Positions 62,637 through 64,000 of a stretch of DNA of 64,000 nt are shown here, one piece after another (position 1 is the first letter of the stretch; each line of letters starts with the position of its first letter). Under the pieces are notes generated by a model. That model saw only the letters and a list, made by a program, of their open reading frames with translations. It was not told the DNA's origin and did not search any database. Where the stretch lies: assembly GCF_009496535.1 (NCBI RefSeq), contig NZ_WIDL01000001.1, positions 186,001 through 250,000 on the forward strand, written 5' to 3'. Both the position numbers and the translations under genes were made by a program. The stretch comes from Stenotrophomonas sp. MYb238 (GTDB lineage: Bacteria > Pseudomonadota > Gammaproteobacteria > Xanthomonadales > Xanthomonadaceae).

Positions 62637-62744
62637 GAAGGACCTTCTGATCGCGACAGGTCGGGCGATTATGCGTGAAGGCGTCCGCCGCCTTCCAATC
62701 CCGCCGGGAAAGCAGGCTAGAATCGGGAGCTCAACCGCCCCCGG

Positions 62745-63041
62745 ATGTCGACGATGCGCCGTACCGCCCATTGCCTGATCCTGCTGTTGGCCCCCGTGGC
62801 CGCGCATGCCGCGGAGGCGATCGACACCCCGGCCCGCAACGGCTGCACCTACGCGCCCGGGGAAGTGGAACGCGTGGCGGTCCCCGCCGCCTCGGTGAAC
62901 CTGGCCAACACCGCTCCCCCGTCCCAGCCCAAGCACGCCATTCCAGCGCCGCCGCAGGCCGGCGGCGGCAGCGACGAGGAAGTCATCCCGCGGCTGCGTG
63001 CGCCGAAATGGCACCGGCTGCTGCCCGGGATGTTCCGCTGA
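62745..63041 (+). CDS. Small secreted protein, unknown function
   Basis: A 98-residue protein with a signal peptide (MRRTAHCLILLLAPVAAHA) and a short Pro-rich tail (PPSQPKHAIPAPPQAGGG). It resembles uncharacterised periplasmic proteins of this family but I cannot name it. Start MSTMRRTAH at 62745 or MRRTAH at 62754. It overlaps the following gene and is divergent from birA. Confidence 0.6.
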   Translation: MSTMRRTAHCLILLLAPVAAHAAEAIDTPARNGCTYAPGEVERVAVPAASVNLANTAPPSQPKHAIPAPPQAGGGSDEEVIPRLRAPKWHRLLPGMFR

Positions 63042-63808
63042 TCCAGTCGTTGCTGCGCCGCTGGCGGCGCACGCCCCCCGCCGTCGACGAAACGCTCTGG
63101 CAGGACATGCGCCGCGGGTGCCCGTGGCTGCATGCGCTGGACGGCACGCGCGAGCAGCGGCTGCGCGAACTGGCGGCGTATTTCCTGCAGCGCAAGACCA
63201 TCACGCCGGTGGCGGGGCTGGAACTGGATGCGGGCCAACGCCTGCTGCTGGCCGCGCTGTGCTGCCTGCCGCTGATCGAATTCGGGCGCGACGGCCTGCA
63301 CGGCTGGTCCGAACTGGTCGTCTACCCGGAAGCGTTCCGCGTGCGCCGCAGCCACCTGGACGCAGCCGGCGTCCTGCACGAGTGGGACGACGAGCTGATC
63401 GGAGAGGCCTGGGACAGCGGCCCGCTGCTGCTGTCGTGGGCCGACGTGCAAGCCGACATCGCCGAGCCGCAGGCGGGTTTCTGCGTGGCCGTGCACGAGA
63501 TGGCGCACAAGATCGACGTGCTGGATGGCGCACTGGACGGCACGCCGCCGCTGCCGCGCGACTGGCAGCGTCAATGGGCCATTGATTTCCAGCGCAGCTA
63601 CGACGCCTTCTGCGCGCAGGTGGATGCGGGTCGCGAAACGGTGATCGATGCCTACGCCGCCGAAGCGCCGGAAGAGTTCTTCGCCGTGGCTACCGAGTAC
63701 CACTTCTCCGCGCCGCACCTGCTGGAGCGGGAGATGCCGGCGGTCGCCGCGCACCTGCGCCGCTTCTACGGCCCGTCGCCATTCGCACCCCCGCCGCAAA
63801 TCCCGTAG
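63008..63808 (+). CDS. mtfA: MtfA/DgsA-type zinc-dependent peptidase
   Basis: A 266-residue cytoplasmic metallopeptidase of the MtfA family, which in E. coli binds the repressor Mlc and affects glucose uptake. The zinc motif HEMAHKID (about 165-172) and the later DAYAAEAPEEFFAVATEYHF block, with the third Glu ligand, are present. The start is unclear: ATG 63008 (MAPAAARDV), CTG 63038 or TTG 63050. E. coli MtfA begins near the third. The TAG stop (63806-63808) comes from the foot of a REP pair. Overlaps the preceding gene. Confidence 0.9.
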   Translation: MAPAAARDVPLIQSLLRRWRRTPPAVDETLWQDMRRGCPWLHALDGTREQRLRELAAYFLQRKTITPVAGLELDAGQRLLLAALCCLPLIEFGRDGLHGWSELVVYPEAFRVRRSHLDAAGVLHEWDDELIGEAWDSGPLLLSWADVQADIAEPQAGFCVAVHEMAHKIDVLDGALDGTPPLPRDWQRQWAIDFQRSYDAFCAQVDAGRETVIDAYAAEAPEEFFAVATEYHFSAPHLLEREMPAVAAHLRRFYGPSPFAPPPQIP

Positions 63809-63867
63809 GAGCGACTTCAGTCGCGACAGGCTTTCCCGGCCCCGTTCGCGACTGAAGTCGCTCCTAC
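63805..63867. repeat. REP pair (REPIN, GTAG family)
   Basis: Inverted GTAGGAGCGACTTCAGTCGC arms with a short spacer; the left foot supplies the mtfA stop codon. Arm sequences match those of the two REPINs near 13.2 kb. Confidence 0.95.
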
Positions 63868-63894
63868 GGCGGCCGCCGATTGCCGGCGCGCGGA

Positions 63895-64000
63895 TCACAG
63901 GCCCGGCGGCAACGTCACTTCGAAGCGCGCTCCGCCCAGTTCGGTCGAGCGCTTGACCTGCAATTCGCCGCGATAGTCCTTGATCAGGTCCTGCACGATG
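63895..64000 (-). CDS. Histidine kinase, C-terminal end (5' part beyond window)
   Basis: The last 34 or so codons of a sensor-kinase-like protein: the visible end (YRGELQVKRSTELGGARFEV, then TLPPGL) fits the final strand and tail of a HATPase_c domain. The stop lies at 63895-63897, 28 bases from the REP pair. No more can be said from the fragment. Confidence 0.75.
   Translation of the reverse strand, partial: IVQDLIKDYRGELQVKRSTELGGARFEVTLPPGL

Overview
The window is about 70% GC. Its gene content, its TonB-dependent receptors and its GTAG-ended palindromic repeats place it in the Gammaproteobacteria, family Xanthomonadaceae (Lysobacter / Pseudoxanthomonas / Stenotrophomonas / Luteimonas group). 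The genus cannot be fixed from this sequence alone. Nearly all of it is chromosomal in character. No phage genes, transposase or integrase were seen.

Layout. 1-7.0 kb: the 5' part of an ABC-2 type ATPase gene, a DUF2214 membrane protein, then a MacAB-like export cluster (HlyD adaptor, ATPase, two FtsX-type permeases). A 1 kb structured repeat splits the adaptor from the ATPase. 7.2-13.2 kb: a TonB-dependent receptor, a PAS-GGDEF-EAL protein and an alpha/beta hydrolase. 13.2-24.2 kb: a mixed housekeeping block with two EamA/RarD permeases, a KgtP-like MFS permease, an M28 peptidase, a metallo-beta-lactamase-fold protein, TrpS, CsbD, tandem entericidin lipoproteins and arginase. REP pairs are scattered here. 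24.4-31.7 kb: a cell-surface-signalling locus with a FecI-type sigma factor, a FecR-type regulator, an STN-domain TonB receptor and two tandem NMT1/SsuA-like binding proteins, with no permease.

32.0-44.1 kb: an anaerobic respiration cluster. It holds HemN, an Fnr regulator with all four cluster cysteines, quinol NO reductase (NorB), NnrS, a SirB-like protein, a DUF2249 protein, a multi-span membrane protein, copper nitrite reductase (NirK), NirV and a SCO protein. Fnr-type boxes lie in front of hemN, norB, nnrS and nirK (two). Together the genes encode nitrite to NO to N2O. Two more copies of the structured repeat bracket norB.

44.1-60.1 kb: a probable horizontally acquired island for two-partner secretion, ending at the 3' side of a tRNA-Thr gene. 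It has a 2651-residue FhaB-like adhesin with an ESPR signal, its FhaC/ShlB transporter, a second FhaB-like protein without a visible signal peptide, a decayed FhaB fragment, and a divergent response regulator / 7TM sensor kinase pair. A diverged copy of about 140 bp from the region next to tRNA-Thr lies at the other side of the island. 60.2-64 kb: a birA-coaX-SPOR operon, a small secreted protein, an MtfA-type peptidase and the 3' end of a histidine kinase gene.

The most unusual features are the 0.7-0.9 kb intergenic elements (hexanucleotide tracts plus hairpins with compensatory base changes), REP ends that supply the stop codons of four genes, two Fnr-controlled genes that may be leaderless, and the adhesin island with its own sensory pair.
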